Under the pieces are notes generated by a model. It was not told the DNA's origin and searched no databases. It saw only the letters and a list, made by a program, of their open reading frames with translations. The translations under genes and the position numbers were made by a program. Source: Odoribacter sp. OttesenSCG-928-L07 (GTDB lineage: Bacteria; Bacteroidota; Bacteroidia; Bacteroidales; BM520). Taken from it: a stretch of 39,670 nt of DNA. The stretch spans positions 1 to 39,670 of the forward strand of contig JAJDHA010000010.1 of assembly GCA_030265965.1 (NCBI GenBank). Reading direction: 5' to 3'. Positions within the stretch are counted from its first letter, which is position 1, and each line of letters begins with the position of its first letter. Below are positions 16,620 through 26,622 of the stretch, piece by piece.

Positions 16620-17961
16620 ATTTATTTATTAATTCATTATTAATTACTTTGACTAACTTATCAATATCACCTGCCCCGATTGTAACAAATACCTCAGCAT
16701 TGCTGTTTCTAATTGTTGTATCAACTTCAGATTTATTGATAACTTTAACATTTTTAGATATTCTTCCTGCAAGTGCTTCAGAAGTAATTCCTTCTATCGG
16801 AAGTTCGCGAGCCGGATAAATATCTAAGAGATAAAGTTCTTCGAAACGGGACAACTCTTTTGCAAAATCATCCATATAATCGCGTGTACGAGAATAAAGA
16901 TGCGGTTGAAATATTGCACAAATCTTTTTGTTTGGAAAAACCTCATTCAAGGCATCTATCAAGCTTGCAATTTCTGCCGGATGATGCGCATAATCATCAA
17001 CATAGACGATTTCATTATTTTTGTAAACTACATCAAATCTTCTAACAACGCCTTTGTAATTTTGCATTGCTGATTCAATTTGTTTGTCGGAAACATTCAT
17101 CTTATGCGCAATTGTGTAAGCAGCGCAGAAATTTTCAATATTATGTTTACCGTAAACAGTCAAATTATCAAACTCAACAATTTGTCCGCCGGCATTCATC
17201 ACAACTTTTGCCAAATTATCTTCATATTCATAATAATCAACTTGGAATTTTGCGCCATTGTCGATTCCATAAGTTGTGTGAATATTGAAATATTTATTAC
17301 ATTTCTTATTAATGATTCTATTGTTTTCATCGGCTTTTTCAAGAAACTCACGATAAGCATCAATCATTAGTTCTCTACTTTTGTAAACATCAAGATGGTC
17401 GGCATCGACAGCATTTACAAGAGCAATATTCGGATTTAATTTCAAGAAAGAGCGGTCGTATTCATCAGCTTCAACAATCGAGATCTTTGCATCTTTTGAG
17501 TCAATAAAATTATTATCGACATTTTTACTGATTCCACCAATAAATGCGGTAATTGGGATATTGTTATAATTAAAAATATGAGAAACCATTGAAGTAATGG
17601 TCGTTTTACCATGAGTTCCTCCGATAGCAACACAGAATTTTTCATCCGTAATCAATTGTAGGACTTCAGAACGTTTTAAAACGTATTTGAAATTCTTTTT
17701 TGCAAATTCCAATTCAATATTAGTATTTGGAATTGCCGGAGTGTAAATTATCAAATCAACATCATTGTTAATATGATTAATATCTTCTTCGAAATAGATG
17801 TCAATTCCTAATTTAAAAAGCATACCTGTTATCATAGAAGGACTTCTATCGTATCCTGCAACATAGCAATTGCGATTATAGAAATACTGCGCAAGTGCGC
17901 TCATTCCTATGCCGCCGATGCCAATCAGATAAACCGATTTTATGTCTTTTAAATTAATCAT
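16606..17961 (-). CDS. murC: UDP-N-acetylmuramate--L-alanine ligase MurC
   Basis: This cytoplasmic enzyme adds L-alanine to UDP-MurNAc, the first amino acid of the peptidoglycan stem. The 451 residues include the N-terminal nucleotide motif YLIGIGGIGMSALA (11-24), the ATP-binding GGTHGKTT (114-121), EADEYDRSFL in the centre, and the C-terminal domain with RRFDVVY and VDDYAHHPAEI. All three Mur domains are present at normal length, unlike the shortened murD in the same operon. Its ATG overlaps the end of murG by 4 bases and its end overlaps ftsQ by 14. Confidence 0.97.
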   Translation of the reverse strand: MINLKDIKSVYLIGIGGIGMSALAQYFYNRNCYVAGYDRSPSMITGMLFKLGIDIYFEEDINHINNDVDLIIYTPAIPNTNIELEFAKKNFKYVLKRSEVLQLITDEKFCVAIGGTHGKTTITSMVSHIFNYNNIPITAFIGGISKNVDNNFIDSKDAKISIVEADEYDRSFLKLNPNIALVNAVDADHLDVYKSRELMIDAYREFLEKADENNRIINKKCNKYFNIHTTYGIDNGAKFQVDYYEYEDNLAKVVMNAGGQIVEFDNLTVYGKHNIENFCAAYTIAHKMNVSDKQIESAMQNYKGVVRRFDVVYKNNEIVYVDDYAHHPAEIASLIDALNEVFPNKKICAIFQPHLYSRTRDYMDDFAKELSRFEELYLLDIYPARELPIEGITSEALAGRISKNVKVINKSEVDTTIRNSNAEVFVTIGAGDIDKLVKVINNELINKYGKV

Positions 17962-19055
17962 TTTATTTTTTCAATAACATCAATAATTCTATCAACCGAA
18001 TCGGTAATAGCCAATGATTTTATGTTTGTTTTTAATTTTTCTAATTCATTTTTGTTGTTCAAAAGCTCTAAGATTGTAGGAACGAGTTCTTCATTCACTT
18101 TTGAGTTTTCCACCAATTTTGCTGCATCTTTTTTCACAAGAGACATTGCGTTTATCATTTGATGGTTTTCTGCAGCAGTAGGCAATGGCACTAAAATTGA
18201 AGGCAATCCTACAGCACAAAGTTCTGAAATTGCAATTGCTCCGGCTCTTGAAACAACAACATCTGCTACAGAATAAGCATAATTCATTTCTCTAATAAAA
18301 TCGTAACAAAATACATTCTCGGCCTTATTTTCTTCTATTACTGATTTTGCTCTTTCGTAGAATTGCACGCCGGTTTGCCAGATATAATTCGCATTAGACT
18401 TAGAAAGTGAATTAATATTTTGTGCAAGTGCTTCGTTTATTGCTTTAGCTCCTTGACTTCCACCAACAATTAACACAACAGGTTTATCATCTTTAATTTT
18501 GAAATACTCAAATGCAGCAGGATTTTTAGTTTCAATATTAATTATCTCCTTTCTGATAGGATTTCCTGTCATCACAATTTTTTCTTTTGGAAAATATTTT
18601 TCCAAACCATCATAAGCAACGCAGATAGCTTTTGCTCTGTTTGCCATCATCTTATTAGTTTTTCCGGGCAAAGAGTTTTGCTCTTGAATTACAATATCAA
18701 TATTAAGAGCTTTTGCAGCTTGAAGAACAGCGCCGCTGGCATAACCACCAACACCGATAACAACATTAGGTTTAAACTTCTTTAATATTTTTCTCGATTT
18801 AAGAGTACTGCTCACAAACTTAAACATCAAAGGAATATTATGAAAGACCGATTTTCTACTCATTCCTGTAATATTTAATCCGATTATTTCGTAGCCTGCT
18901 TGCGGCACTTTATCCATTTCCATTTTACCTTTTGCGCCCACAAATAAAATTTCAGCATTAGGATATTTCGCCTTGATACCGTTTGCAATAGCTATAGCCG
19001 GAAAAATATGTCCGCCGGTACCACCACCACTTATTATATATCTGTGTTCGCTCAT
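17958..19055 (-). CDS. murG: Undecaprenyl-PP-MurNAc-pentapeptide GlcNAc transferase MurG
   Basis: MurG converts lipid I to lipid II on the cytoplasmic face of the membrane. From ATG 19055 the protein has 365 residues and begins MSEHRYIISGGGTGGHIFPA, with the GGGTGGH loop near residues 10-16. It has GVGGYASGAV, the second glycine motif VLIVGGSQGAKAIN and the donor-binding VVSRAGAIAISELCAVGLPS. The frame is open a further 22 codons, but that would overlap ftsW deeply; the chosen ATG overlaps the ftsW stop by the classic ATGA, supporting coupling. It overlaps murC by 4 bases downstream. Confidence 0.96.
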   Translation of the reverse strand: MSEHRYIISGGGTGGHIFPAIAIANGIKAKYPNAEILFVGAKGKMEMDKVPQAGYEIIGLNITGMSRKSVFHNIPLMFKFVSSTLKSRKILKKFKPNVVIGVGGYASGAVLQAAKALNIDIVIQEQNSLPGKTNKMMANRAKAICVAYDGLEKYFPKEKIVMTGNPIRKEIINIETKNPAAFEYFKIKDDKPVVLIVGGSQGAKAINEALAQNINSLSKSNANYIWQTGVQFYERAKSVIEENKAENVFCYDFIREMNYAYSVADVVVSRAGAIAISELCAVGLPSILVPLPTAAENHQMINAMSLVKKDAAKLVENSKVNEELVPTILELLNNKNELEKLKTNIKSLAITDSVDRIIDVIEKIK

Positions 19056-20146
19056 GACAATTTGTTGTTTAAATTTACATTTCTTATAGCAACTCCTTGA
19101 ATAATACCCATTGCCAGGCACATACTCAACATTGAGCTTCCGCCTTTACTGACAAATGGCAATTGTTGTCCCGTTTCCGGTGCAATTCCGATACAAACTA
19201 ATATATGAACTGCTGCTTGAAGAATAATCAATACTCCTAAGCTGTAAACTAAATATTTCCCGAACAAATCATTTGTTGAAAGAACAATTTTTGCTATTCT
19301 CAACATTATTACAACATATATCAGAATAATAAATGTTCCTAATATTATTCCGCCTTCTTCTACAAAAGCGCTAAAAACAAAGTCTGAGTCAATATTAATT
19401 AAAAATTCTTTAACTTTACCTTCGCCGAAGAAAGTACCGAAGAATCCACCGCGTCCGATAGCATTAACAGGGTCGCCAACAATTTTTTCCTTATTAAACA
19501 CACCCAAAATTCTTTTAAGCCAAGTTATATTTCTTTCACCGTCAAATATTATGTATAATAATAAAACTAAAATTCCAACTCCAACTACAGTCCAAATATA
19601 TTGTTTTTTTATAGGAGTAATTAATAATAAAACAAATACCGCAACCACCATTATCGCAGTTGATGACAATCCTTGGCGTTCAAGACACATTGCCCCTAAA
19701 ACTCCAACAGGAATAAGTATATATAAAATAAAATACTTCCATGATGAGTTTATTTCATTTATTTTTTCATTACAAACAAAACATAAATATATCAGAACAA
19801 ATACTTTTGCAAATTCAACAGGCTGAATACTAAAGCCTCCAAGCCTTAAAGTTCTTACAGCTTTTGCTGCTCCAATTCCCATTGGTGTATATAATAATAT
19901 TATTGACAATAACGACAGAATACATGCTACAAACATTAAGTTTCTAAATAGTTTGCCTTTATAATTTATATATTCGAAGGTAAATACTACAATTAAGCCA
20001 AGAACAACGAAAGCTGCATGTTCAATCATGACTTTTCCTACGCCAACAGTAGTTGGATAAGTAGTGAGCACGCCGATAAATGATAATAAAAGTAATATTA
20101 TCAATGCTGCGTAAATTCCCTTGTCACCTTTTATCAACTTAACCAT
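19052..20146 (-). CDS. ftsW: SEDS peptidoglycan glycosyltransferase FtsW
   Basis: FtsW polymerises lipid II at the septum with its partner transpeptidase (ftsI, in this operon). The 364-residue membrane protein has about ten hydrophobic segments. Family marks are FSIQPVEFAKVFVLIYL (about 105-121), the RGGFFGTFFGEGKVKE loop (about 221-236), and GQQLPFVSKGGSSMLSM near the C-terminus (about 331-347). The usual GxGLGxS-type glycine loop is somewhat altered (GTFFGEG), worth noting but not disabling. It lies 2 bases after the short murD gene and overlaps murG by 4. Confidence 0.94.
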   Translation of the reverse strand: MVKLIKGDKGIYAALIILLLLSFIGVLTTYPTTVGVGKVMIEHAAFVVLGLIVVFTFEYINYKGKLFRNLMFVACILSLLSIILLYTPMGIGAAKAVRTLRLGGFSIQPVEFAKVFVLIYLCFVCNEKINEINSSWKYFILYILIPVGVLGAMCLERQGLSSTAIMVVAVFVLLLITPIKKQYIWTVVGVGILVLLLYIIFDGERNITWLKRILGVFNKEKIVGDPVNAIGRGGFFGTFFGEGKVKEFLINIDSDFVFSAFVEEGGIILGTFIILIYVVIMLRIAKIVLSTNDLFGKYLVYSLGVLIILQAAVHILVCIGIAPETGQQLPFVSKGGSSMLSMCLAMGIIQGVAIRNVNLNNKLS

Positions 20147-20148
20147 GG

Positions 20149-20694
20149 TTATATTTTGTTAATTGCTTTTTTAAATGCTAATCCTTTTTCGTGAAAAGAT
20201 TCGTAATTATTATCAGGACAAGCCGGCGACAAAAGCACAACATCACCTCTAATACTATTACGAAATGCTTTTAATGCGGCGTCATCCATTGAGTCGCTAA
20301 TGATAATTTTTTCAACCAAACCTTGAAAATTATCTAATATCTTATCTATATTTTTTCCTGTATAAATAATACATTTAACTTTATTCCTTACTAAATCAGT
20401 TAATTTAGAATAATCACAATTTTCATCGTTTCCGCCGGCAATCCAAATTATCGGTTTTGTCATATCTTCCAAAGCATACCATGTTGAATTGATATTTTCA
20501 GCTTTAGTATCATCAATAAAATCAACATTTTGAATAGAAGCTACAAATTGCAATCTATGGTCTCTATTGAAATAATTTTGAAAAGTACTTTTCATATTTT
20601 CATTTCTAATATCGACGATATTAGCTGTTACAGATGATGCTAATGAACTGTAAACTTTTGTTCTGCCTTGTTGTGCTAATTTTTCAAAATTCAT
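20149..20694 (-). CDS. murD: Truncated MurD: only the C-terminal ligase domain
   Basis: MurD normally adds D-glutamate to UDP-MurNAc-L-Ala and is about 440-450 residues. This gene, in the normal murD position between mraY and ftsW, is 181 residues. It begins within what would be the last helix of the central domain (QQGRTKVYSSLASSVTA, the degraded equivalent of GKHNxYNxxAA) and then carries the C-terminal domain: DHRLQF (45-50), DDTKAEN (61-67, equivalent to DSKATN) and LLSPAC (154-159). The N-terminal UDP-binding domain and the ATP P-loop domain are absent. The sequence after LLSPAC (PDNNYESFHEKG) is one residue short and lacks the serine that contacts D-Glu in E. coli. It is in frame, with an in-frame stop just upstream. 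It cannot act as MurD alone; it may be a remnant or a repurposed domain. Confidence 0.82.
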   Translation of the reverse strand: MNFEKLAQQGRTKVYSSLASSVTANIVDIRNENMKSTFQNYFNRDHRLQFVASIQNVDFIDDTKAENINSTWYALEDMTKPIIWIAGGNDENCDYSKLTDLVRNKVKCIIYTGKNIDKILDNFQGLVEKIIISDSMDDAALKAFRNSIRGDVVLLSPACPDNNYESFHEKGLAFKKAINKI

Positions 20695-20709
20695 GATTAT
20701 TCTATTAAA

Positions 20710-21963
20710 TTATCTAATTTTCAATGTTACTAATGTAAATACTGCCAAAATAATTCCCACAATAAAAAATCTCATCACGATTTTTTGTTCAGGCATTTTC
20801 TTTTGTTGGAAATGATGATGAAGTGGTGACATTCGGAAAACTCTTCTTCCGACGCCATAACGTTTTTTGGTAAATTTAAACCAAGATGTTTGAATGATAA
20901 CTGAAAGTCCTTCTATTACAAATATTCCGCAAAGAATTGGCAACAGAAGTTCTTTTCTGATAAGAATTGCAAATACCGCAATAATACCTCCAATGCATAA
21001 ACTTCCCGTATCGCCCATAAACACTTGAGCCGGATTAGTATTATACCATAGAAAGCCTATACACGCACCTACAAATGCGGCAACAAAAATTGTCAACTCC
21101 CCAACATTGGGAATCATCATTATATCTAAATAATCGGCAAAAACAGCATTACCGGAAACCCAGGCAAAAATACCAAGAGTGGCTCCGATTATTGCTGATG
21201 TTCCCGTTGCCAAACCATCAATGCCGTCGGTTAAATTTGCGCAATTTGATACTGCAACAACAATAAGTATTACAATAGGAATAAATATTAACCATGCCCA
21301 TTTATATCTACTGTCTTTATCGACAAACCATAAAATATCTTTATAATTTAACTCGTGATTTTTCACAAAGGGAATTGTTGTTTCAAGATCTTTCTTGGGT
21401 TCAGAAAATGAATATGTTTTTGAGCTGCTTTCTGCACCGTTAGAATCGACTTCAGTTTGCATATTAGTACTGCTTCTTATATGATCTCTAACTACAATAT
21501 CAGGATGACAATAAACAACAATTCCAACAAAAACTCCAAGTAAAACTTGACCGACAACTTTAAATTTTCCTGCAAGTCCGTTTTTGTTTTTCTTGAAAAC
21601 CTTGATATAGTCATCAAGAAAACCGATAAATCCCAGCCAAACTGTTGTAACTAACATTACAATTATATAGATATTATCGAGTTTTGCGAAGAGCAAAGTT
21701 GGAATAACAATAGCAAGGATAATAATTAATCCGCCCATTGTTGGTGTTCCTTCCTTCTCTTTTTGTCCCGGGAGGTTTAAATCTCTTACTGTTTCTCCAA
21801 CTTGTTTTCTTCTAAGAAAATTGATAATTTGTCTTCCGAAGATCATGGATATTATCAATGAAGTTATAACAGCTGCGCCGGCTCTAAATGAGATATATTC
21901 GAACATTCCTGCTCCGGGAAAATCAAAAACTCTGTCTAAATATTTTGCTAAATAATACAACAT
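20710..21963 (-). CDS. mraY: Phospho-MurNAc-pentapeptide transferase MraY
   Basis: MraY makes lipid I from UDP-MurNAc-pentapeptide and undecaprenyl phosphate. The 417 residues span about ten membrane helices. Active-site markers are the aspartate pair in GFLDDYIKV (D117, D118), [10 protein letters not shown] (about 243-252) and the histidine-rich loop [10 protein letters not shown] hydrophilic insertion at about residues 165-215 ([16 protein letters not shown]) makes it longer than the 360 of E. coli, as in other Bacteroidetes. It follows murE by 1 base and precedes the short murD by 15. Confidence 0.97.
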   Translation of the reverse strand: MLYYLAKYLDRVFDFPGAGMFEYISFRAGAAVITSLIISMIFGRQIINFLRRKQVGETVRDLNLPGQKEKEGTPTMGGLIIILAIVIPTLLFAKLDNIYIIVMLVTTVWLGFIGFLDDYIKVFKKNKNGLAGKFKVVGQVLLGVFVGIVVYCHPDIVVRDHIRSSTNMQTEVDSNGAESSSKTYSFSEPKKDLETTIPFVKNHELNYKDILWFVDKDSRYKWAWLIFIPIVILIVVAVSNCANLTDGIDGLATGTSAIIGATLGIFAWVSGNAVFADYLDIMMIPNVGELTIFVAAFVGACIGFLWYNTNPAQVFMGDTGSLCIGGIIAVFAILIRKELLLPILCGIFVIEGLSVIIQTSWFKFTKKRYGVGRRVFRMSPLHHHFQQKKMPEQKIVMRFFIVGIILAVFTLVTLKIR

Positions 21964-21964
21964 G

Positions 21965-23404
21965 TTATTTCAAAATTTCATTAATAATTTCCACATCATC
22001 AAAATGATGTTTTACTCCGTAAACTTCTTGATAATTCTCATGCCCTTTACCGGCAACAACAAGAATATCTCCTTTATTCATCATTCTTACAGCAGCTTGG
22101 ATTGCTTCCATTCTATCTGTAATTGTCATCACTTTCTTATTATTTTCATATTTCACTCCCGACAAAATATCGTTTATTATATCCTTCGGATTTTCAGTTC
22201 GCGGATTATCTGAAGTTACAATTGCTATATCTGCATATTTTGAAACAATATCGCCCATAATCGGACGTTTAGTTTTATCTCTATCACCACCGGCGCCAAA
22301 AACACAAATAATTCTTTCAATATTCGGCAGTTCCGAAATGGAAGATAAAATATTTTGCAATGCATCAGGTGTATGCGCGTAATCAACAATTATCGATTTA
22401 TTTTCTTTATTAGGCACCATCTGAAATCTTCCCTTTGCCCCGATAGTCTTACTTATTGTTGTTCTAATTTCATCTTCATTAATACCACAAAGAATAGCAA
22501 CAGAATATGCAGCTAAATAATTATAAACATTAAATTTTGCAGGTGCGGGCAATAATATTTCTTTTCCATTAATAATTACGTCACTTCCAACTATATGCAT
22601 TTCAATAACCTTCGCATGAAAATCAGCAATATTATTAATTCCGTAAGTAAAAACTTTCGCTTTAGTATTCTCAACCATCGTCATTCCGTTCTTATCATCA
22701 ACATTTGTAAGTGCAAAAGCATCTGAAGATAAAATATTGAAAAACATTTTCTTTGCCGCAATATAGTTAACAAATGTTTCATGATAATCGAGATGATCGT
22801 GAGTAATGTTTGTGAACACACCACCTTTGAAAGTTAATCCTGCAATTCTTTTTTGATGAGCAGCATGAGAGCTAACTTCCATAAAACAATATTCGCAACC
22901 TTGTTCCGTCATTTTATATAAACTTTCGTTTAAACTTATCGGATCAGGAGTGGTATGAGTAGCTTCAAATTCTTTATCCCCTATTTTAATACAAACAGTG
23001 GAAATTAGTCCGCAGTAGTATCCTAATGAAGTGAAAAGGTTATATAATAAGGTAGCGGTTGTAGTTTTACCGTTTGTACCTGTAATTCCAATTAAATTAA
23101 TTTTTGAAGAAGGATTGTCATAGAAATTTGAAGCGATAATTCCTGCAGTATTTGCGCTATCGTTAACAAGAACATAACATATATTTTCGAATATACTTTC
23201 AGGCAATTCTTCACAAACAATAATTTTTGCTCCTAATTCTACAGCTTTATTTATATAATGATGACCGTTTAGATTACTTCCATTAATAGCAATAAACACA
23301 GAATTTTCCACAACTTTTCTTGAGTCGATGCATACTGATGATATATTTGAAGGCATTGTGCCTATCATCTTACGTATTTTAATATTTTCAAGAATATTAC
23401 TCAT
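21965..23404 (-). CDS. murE: UDP-MurNAc-tripeptide synthetase MurE, meso-DAP type
   Basis: MurE adds the third stem-peptide residue. The 479-residue protein has the N-terminal domain ([10 protein letters not shown], 22-31), the ATP motif GTNGKTT (109-115), [12 protein letters not shown] in the centre, and the C-terminal domain with [14 protein letters not shown] at 399-402 is the motif associated with meso-diaminopimelate rather than lysine, so the peptidoglycan is probably DAP-type. All three domains are intact. It overlaps the end of ftsI by 8 bases and ends 1 base before mraY. Confidence 0.97.
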   Translation of the reverse strand: MSNILENIKIRKMIGTMPSNISSVCIDSRKVVENSVFIAINGSNLNGHHYINKAVELGAKIIVCEELPESIFENICYVLVNDSANTAGIIASNFYDNPSSKINLIGITGTNGKTTTATLLYNLFTSLGYYCGLISTVCIKIGDKEFEATHTTPDPISLNESLYKMTEQGCEYCFMEVSSHAAHQKRIAGLTFKGGVFTNITHDHLDYHETFVNYIAAKKMFFNILSSDAFALTNVDDKNGMTMVENTKAKVFTYGINNIADFHAKVIEMHIVGSDVIINGKEILLPAPAKFNVYNYLAAYSVAILCGINEDEIRTTISKTIGAKGRFQMVPNKENKSIIVDYAHTPDALQNILSSISELPNIERIICVFGAGGDRDKTKRPIMGDIVSKYADIAIVTSDNPRTENPKDIINDILSGVKYENNKKVMTITDRMEAIQAAVRMMNKGDILVVAGKGHENYQEVYGVKHHFDDVEIINEILK

Positions 23405-25310
23405 TGTTATTCATTTCTGCTATTCTATTCCAAACCTTAGAAGTAGAATTATTAATAATTATTTCATTAAAGAATCTTTTATCCGTAGCTGCAATTTTAT
23501 CAGCTATTTCGCGAGCAACAGGTGCAGCAACAGATGATGCATAATATCCACCTTCTTGCGGTTCGCTTATCAATACATATATTGTGTACATAGGTTTTTC
23601 CGAAGGAAAGAAGCCTGCAAAACTTGCATTATAAGTCGGTTTTTTTCCTTTTCCAACATTATATTGGGCTGTTCCCGTTTTTCCGGCAAAACTATATGAT
23701 GAATTTTTAAATATTGATTTACCTGTTCCTTCATGAGCAGCCATTGTCAATATTTCATTTGCCTTAGCAGCAACCTCAGGCGAACAGATTGTATCAACAT
23801 ACTTAATAGGATATTTTTCTTCTTTATAAGATTTATTCGCAGATATTCCCGTAACAAGTCTTGGCTTTACATACACTCCATTATTAGCGATAGCATTGTA
23901 GAATGCAGCCATTTGCAAAGGAGTTATTTCAACTTCGTAGCCGTATGCAATTTGCACCAAACTAACTCTCCACCACTCTTTATTACGAATCTGAGTTTTA
24001 GTATCTTTTAGGAAGGCTTTTCCTTCGCCTTCAACTTCAATCCCTGTCATCTCACCAATATGCAACTTTCTAAGTCCGTCAATAAATTTTTGTTGATTGT
24101 TTTCGTATAAATCCCAAATAATACTACAAGTTCCGATATTTGATGATTCCGAAAAAATCTCAGCAGGAGTTTCAAAAGCATTTTTGGGCTTATGAGAGTC
24201 AATAATCATTCTTGGACCAACCTTTTTCCTATCCGATTTTCCAAGTTCGTATTTTTTATTCCAATCCAACAAGCCATCATTCATTGCAACCATATATGAT
24301 GCTAATTTAAAAACAGAACCCGGCTCATAAACATGTTTTATTGCAACATTTTCTGAGTGAAAATAGTTATCTTTATTTTTAACCAAACTCACCATTGCCT
24401 TGATATCACCTGTAGCGACATCCATTACGATAACACAACCTCTGTTTGCTCTACTTTTTCTCATCTGACGCATCAATGCAGTATAAGCATACTCAGATAT
24501 TTCATAGTTTAAAGTAGAAAAAACGTCCCTTCCATCGTCAGGCATAAAATCTTCACCTATATTTACAGGTTTATATTGCCTAGCACTTTTTTCGACGTCT
24601 ATTATTTTAGTTTCTCCCATTAACGTATCACTATAAGCATGAATTAGACCTTGCTTACGCTCAGGATCATCATACTTCTCTTGTCCCAATGTTCTTCCTG
24701 TTATACTTTTGTTAAGGAAATCAACACGGAAATTCTCCTCAACTTTAAATCCTCCGCTATATTCATGTAATTTGAAAAACGGAAAAGTTTTCATCAAGTC
24801 TATGTCTTCAAAAGTGTTTCCATCACTTATCAGATTATATCCTGATTTTTTATTATAAGCAGTATTAATTTTCGATCTATATGATTGTCCTTTATTGTAC
24901 TTATTTTTAAAGTTAACATCCATATAATAAGTCAAGCTATCAACACTATTGAATGATAATGTTTTTTGATATCTCTGCTTAGTATTAATATTAATTTTTT
25001 CGCCATTTGCTTCTTTTGCAGATATTTTCTCCAGAGTAGAATTTAATGAGGATATATATCTGTTTGCAGTTTTTGTATCCCATATAGCCTTGAAAGTCGG
25101 GGAATAATACGCCAGACATTTATTGTTATCATCCATAATATTGCCACCCATACCAACTAATATTTCTTTTGAATACGATTCGCCAGCAACAAATTCTTTC
25201 ATCTCTTTACCTCTGGCAATAACAATGTAGATCATTGTAAATATTGAGACAATAGCAACTACAATAAATCCTATCGTAAATATTATGATACCTTTATTTA
25301 TTTTTTCCAT
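23397..25310 (-). CDS. ftsI: Septal penicillin-binding protein (FtsI/PBP2B-like transpeptidase)
   Basis: This class B PBP cross-links septal peptidoglycan. The 637-residue protein has an N-terminal membrane anchor (about 8-32), a dimerisation/pedestal region (about 40-270), and a transpeptidase domain with the SxxK motif SVFK (332-335, active serine S332), SxN as SSN (389-391), and KTGT (544-547). It ends about 90 residues after KTGT, without the C-terminal PASTA domain I would expect in many Bacteroidetes FtsI proteins. It overlaps the ftsL-like gene by 17 bases and murE by 8. Confidence 0.95.
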   Translation of the reverse strand: MEKINKGIIIFTIGFIVVAIVSIFTMIYIVIARGKEMKEFVAGESYSKEILVGMGGNIMDDNNKCLAYYSPTFKAIWDTKTANRYISSLNSTLEKISAKEANGEKININTKQRYQKTLSFNSVDSLTYYMDVNFKNKYNKGQSYRSKINTAYNKKSGYNLISDGNTFEDIDLMKTFPFFKLHEYSGGFKVEENFRVDFLNKSITGRTLGQEKYDDPERKQGLIHAYSDTLMGETKIIDVEKSARQYKPVNIGEDFMPDDGRDVFSTLNYEISEYAYTALMRQMRKSRANRGCVIVMDVATGDIKAMVSLVKNKDNYFHSENVAIKHVYEPGSVFKLASYMVAMNDGLLDWNKKYELGKSDRKKVGPRMIIDSHKPKNAFETPAEIFSESSNIGTCSIIWDLYENNQQKFIDGLRKLHIGEMTGIEVEGEGKAFLKDTKTQIRNKEWWRVSLVQIAYGYEVEITPLQMAAFYNAIANNGVYVKPRLVTGISANKSYKEEKYPIKYVDTICSPEVAAKANEILTMAAHEGTGKSIFKNSSYSFAGKTGTAQYNVGKGKKPTYNASFAGFFPSEKPMYTIYVLISEPQEGGYYASSVAAPVAREIADKIAATDKRFFNEIIINNSTSKVWNRIAEMNNNE

Positions 25311-25719
25311 TGCTATTAACTACTTTTATTACTGTTGGTTCAACAATGACATCAGCATAATTTACATCATTATTACTGAAATCCTTAATTAATGCTTCGG
25401 GCGTAGTCATTCTATCTATTATCGCCCTATTTTTATGATGATTAACTGTTACTCTTTTTAATTCTTCTTTTAAATTTTTGGTTTCTTCATACTTTCTAAC
25501 CGGCACAAATCTTATTCCTACAATTATTAAGATTAAAACAACAACATACAAAACAAACCAAAGCGGACTTCTCCAAATATTTTTCGAAAAGAGATAATCG
25601 CCGGAAATAAATTTGCGCATTGAATTAATCACAACGTTATTTCCTGATTTGTTGTTATTTTTTTTCTTTTTCGGTTCTTCATGTTTAACCGCAGCCTTCT
25701 TTCTAATTGTATTTGCCAT
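25294..25719 (-). CDS. ftsL: FtsL-like cell division protein
   Basis: This 141-residue bitopic protein has a long basic cytoplasmic tail (RKKAAVKHEEPKKKKNNNKS), one membrane helix at about 51-69 (SPLWFVLYVVVLILIIVGIR), then a short periplasmic segment (RKYEETKNLKEELKRVTVNH) likely to form a coiled coil. Primary-sequence similarity to E. coli FtsL is low; the name comes from size, topology and position between rsmH and ftsI. It lies 3 bases after rsmH and overlaps ftsI by 17 bases, consistent with tight coupling. Confidence 0.85.
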   Translation of the reverse strand: MANTIRKKAAVKHEEPKKKKNNNKSGNNVVINSMRKFISGDYLFSKNIWRSPLWFVLYVVVLILIIVGIRFVPVRKYEETKNLKEELKRVTVNHHKNRAIIDRMTTPEALIKDFSNNDVNYADVIVEPTVIKVVNSNGKNK

Positions 25720-25722
25720 AAT

Positions 25723-26619
25723 TTAGATTTTTTCTGCGATTCGTAATTTTGCACTTCTTGCTCTGCCGTTCAATTCTATTTCTTTATCGGAAGGAAGAAT
25801 GGGTTTTCTATTTACCAACATAAACGGATTAAGCTTATTTCCATAAAAATCTTTTTTTACTTCACCTTCTAAGTTGCCGGTTTTAAAAAGATTCTTCACC
25901 AACCTGTCTTCAAGAGAATGATAACTGATAATTGCTGCCACTCCACCAACTTTTAATACTTTCTCAATTTGAAGAAGCATTTCTTCTAATACAACAATTT
26001 CTTGATTGACTTCTATTCTAACTGCCTGAAATACTTGAGATAAATATTTATACTCTTTCTTTTTAGGAGCATATTTCTCTGCAAACTCTTTTAATTCCGA
26101 AGTTGTTTCAAAAGGTTTAATTTCTCTTTGTCTAACAACTGCATGAGCAAAAACATGCGGTTTATCCAATTCACCATAATCCCTAAAAACCTTGATAAGG
26201 TCTTCAGCTGAATAATTATTCAGTACATCCTTAGCGCTCAATGATAATCCGGAATTCATTCTCATGTCGAGATCACCATCTTTTCTGATTGAAAAGCCCC
26301 TATTATCATCATCTATTTGATGAGAGGAAACACCGAGATCAGCTAATATTCCATCAACAGGAATAGCATCATAATATCTGAGATAATTCCAAAGAAAACG
26401 AAAATTCTGATTAACGAGAACAAACCTTTTATCCTTGATAGAATTTTTTAACGCATCGTCATCAATATCAAAAGCTATGAGTTTTCCTTTTTTGTCGAGA
26501 CGCTCCAATATTGCTGCAGAATGTCCACCGCCGCCAAAAGTAAGATCAACGTAAACTCCATTTGGATTTCTTACGAGATTTTCTACACTTTCTTTTAGCA
26601 ATACGGGGTTGTGGTACAT
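25723..26619 (-). CDS. rsmH: 16S rRNA (cytosine-1402-N4) methyltransferase RsmH (MraW)
   Basis: RsmH methylates C1402 in the decoding centre of the small ribosomal subunit. The 298-residue protein starts MYHNPVLLKESVENLV, has SAM-binding motif YVDLTFGGGGHSAAIL (about 23-38), then LADLGVSSHQIDDDNRGFS, DLDMRMN, and the C-terminal SYHSLEDRLVKNLFK. This pattern is diagnostic. It follows mraZ by 3 bases and precedes the ftsL-like gene by 3, the usual dcw order. Confidence 0.97.
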   Translation of the reverse strand: MYHNPVLLKESVENLVRNPNGVYVDLTFGGGGHSAAILERLDKKGKLIAFDIDDDALKNSIKDKRFVLVNQNFRFLWNYLRYYDAIPVDGILADLGVSSHQIDDDNRGFSIRKDGDLDMRMNSGLSLSAKDVLNNYSAEDLIKVFRDYGELDKPHVFAHAVVRQREIKPFETTSELKEFAEKYAPKKKEYKYLSQVFQAVRIEVNQEIVVLEEMLLQIEKVLKVGGVAAIISYHSLEDRLVKNLFKTGNLEGEVKKDFYGNKLNPFMLVNRKPILPSDKEIELNGRARSAKLRIAEKI

Positions 26620-26622
26620 GGT

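Noticed and set aside
19056-19121. Longer murG start at 19121
   Set aside because: It would overlap ftsW by 70 bases and add residues unlike MurG; ATG 19055 gives a family-typical start and an ATGA overlap.
20149-20710. Idea that the missing part of murD lies in another frame upstream
   Set aside because: Only 15 bases separate the short murD from mraY, and mraY is complete through its normal C-terminus. There is no space for the missing domains, so this is not a simple frameshift.
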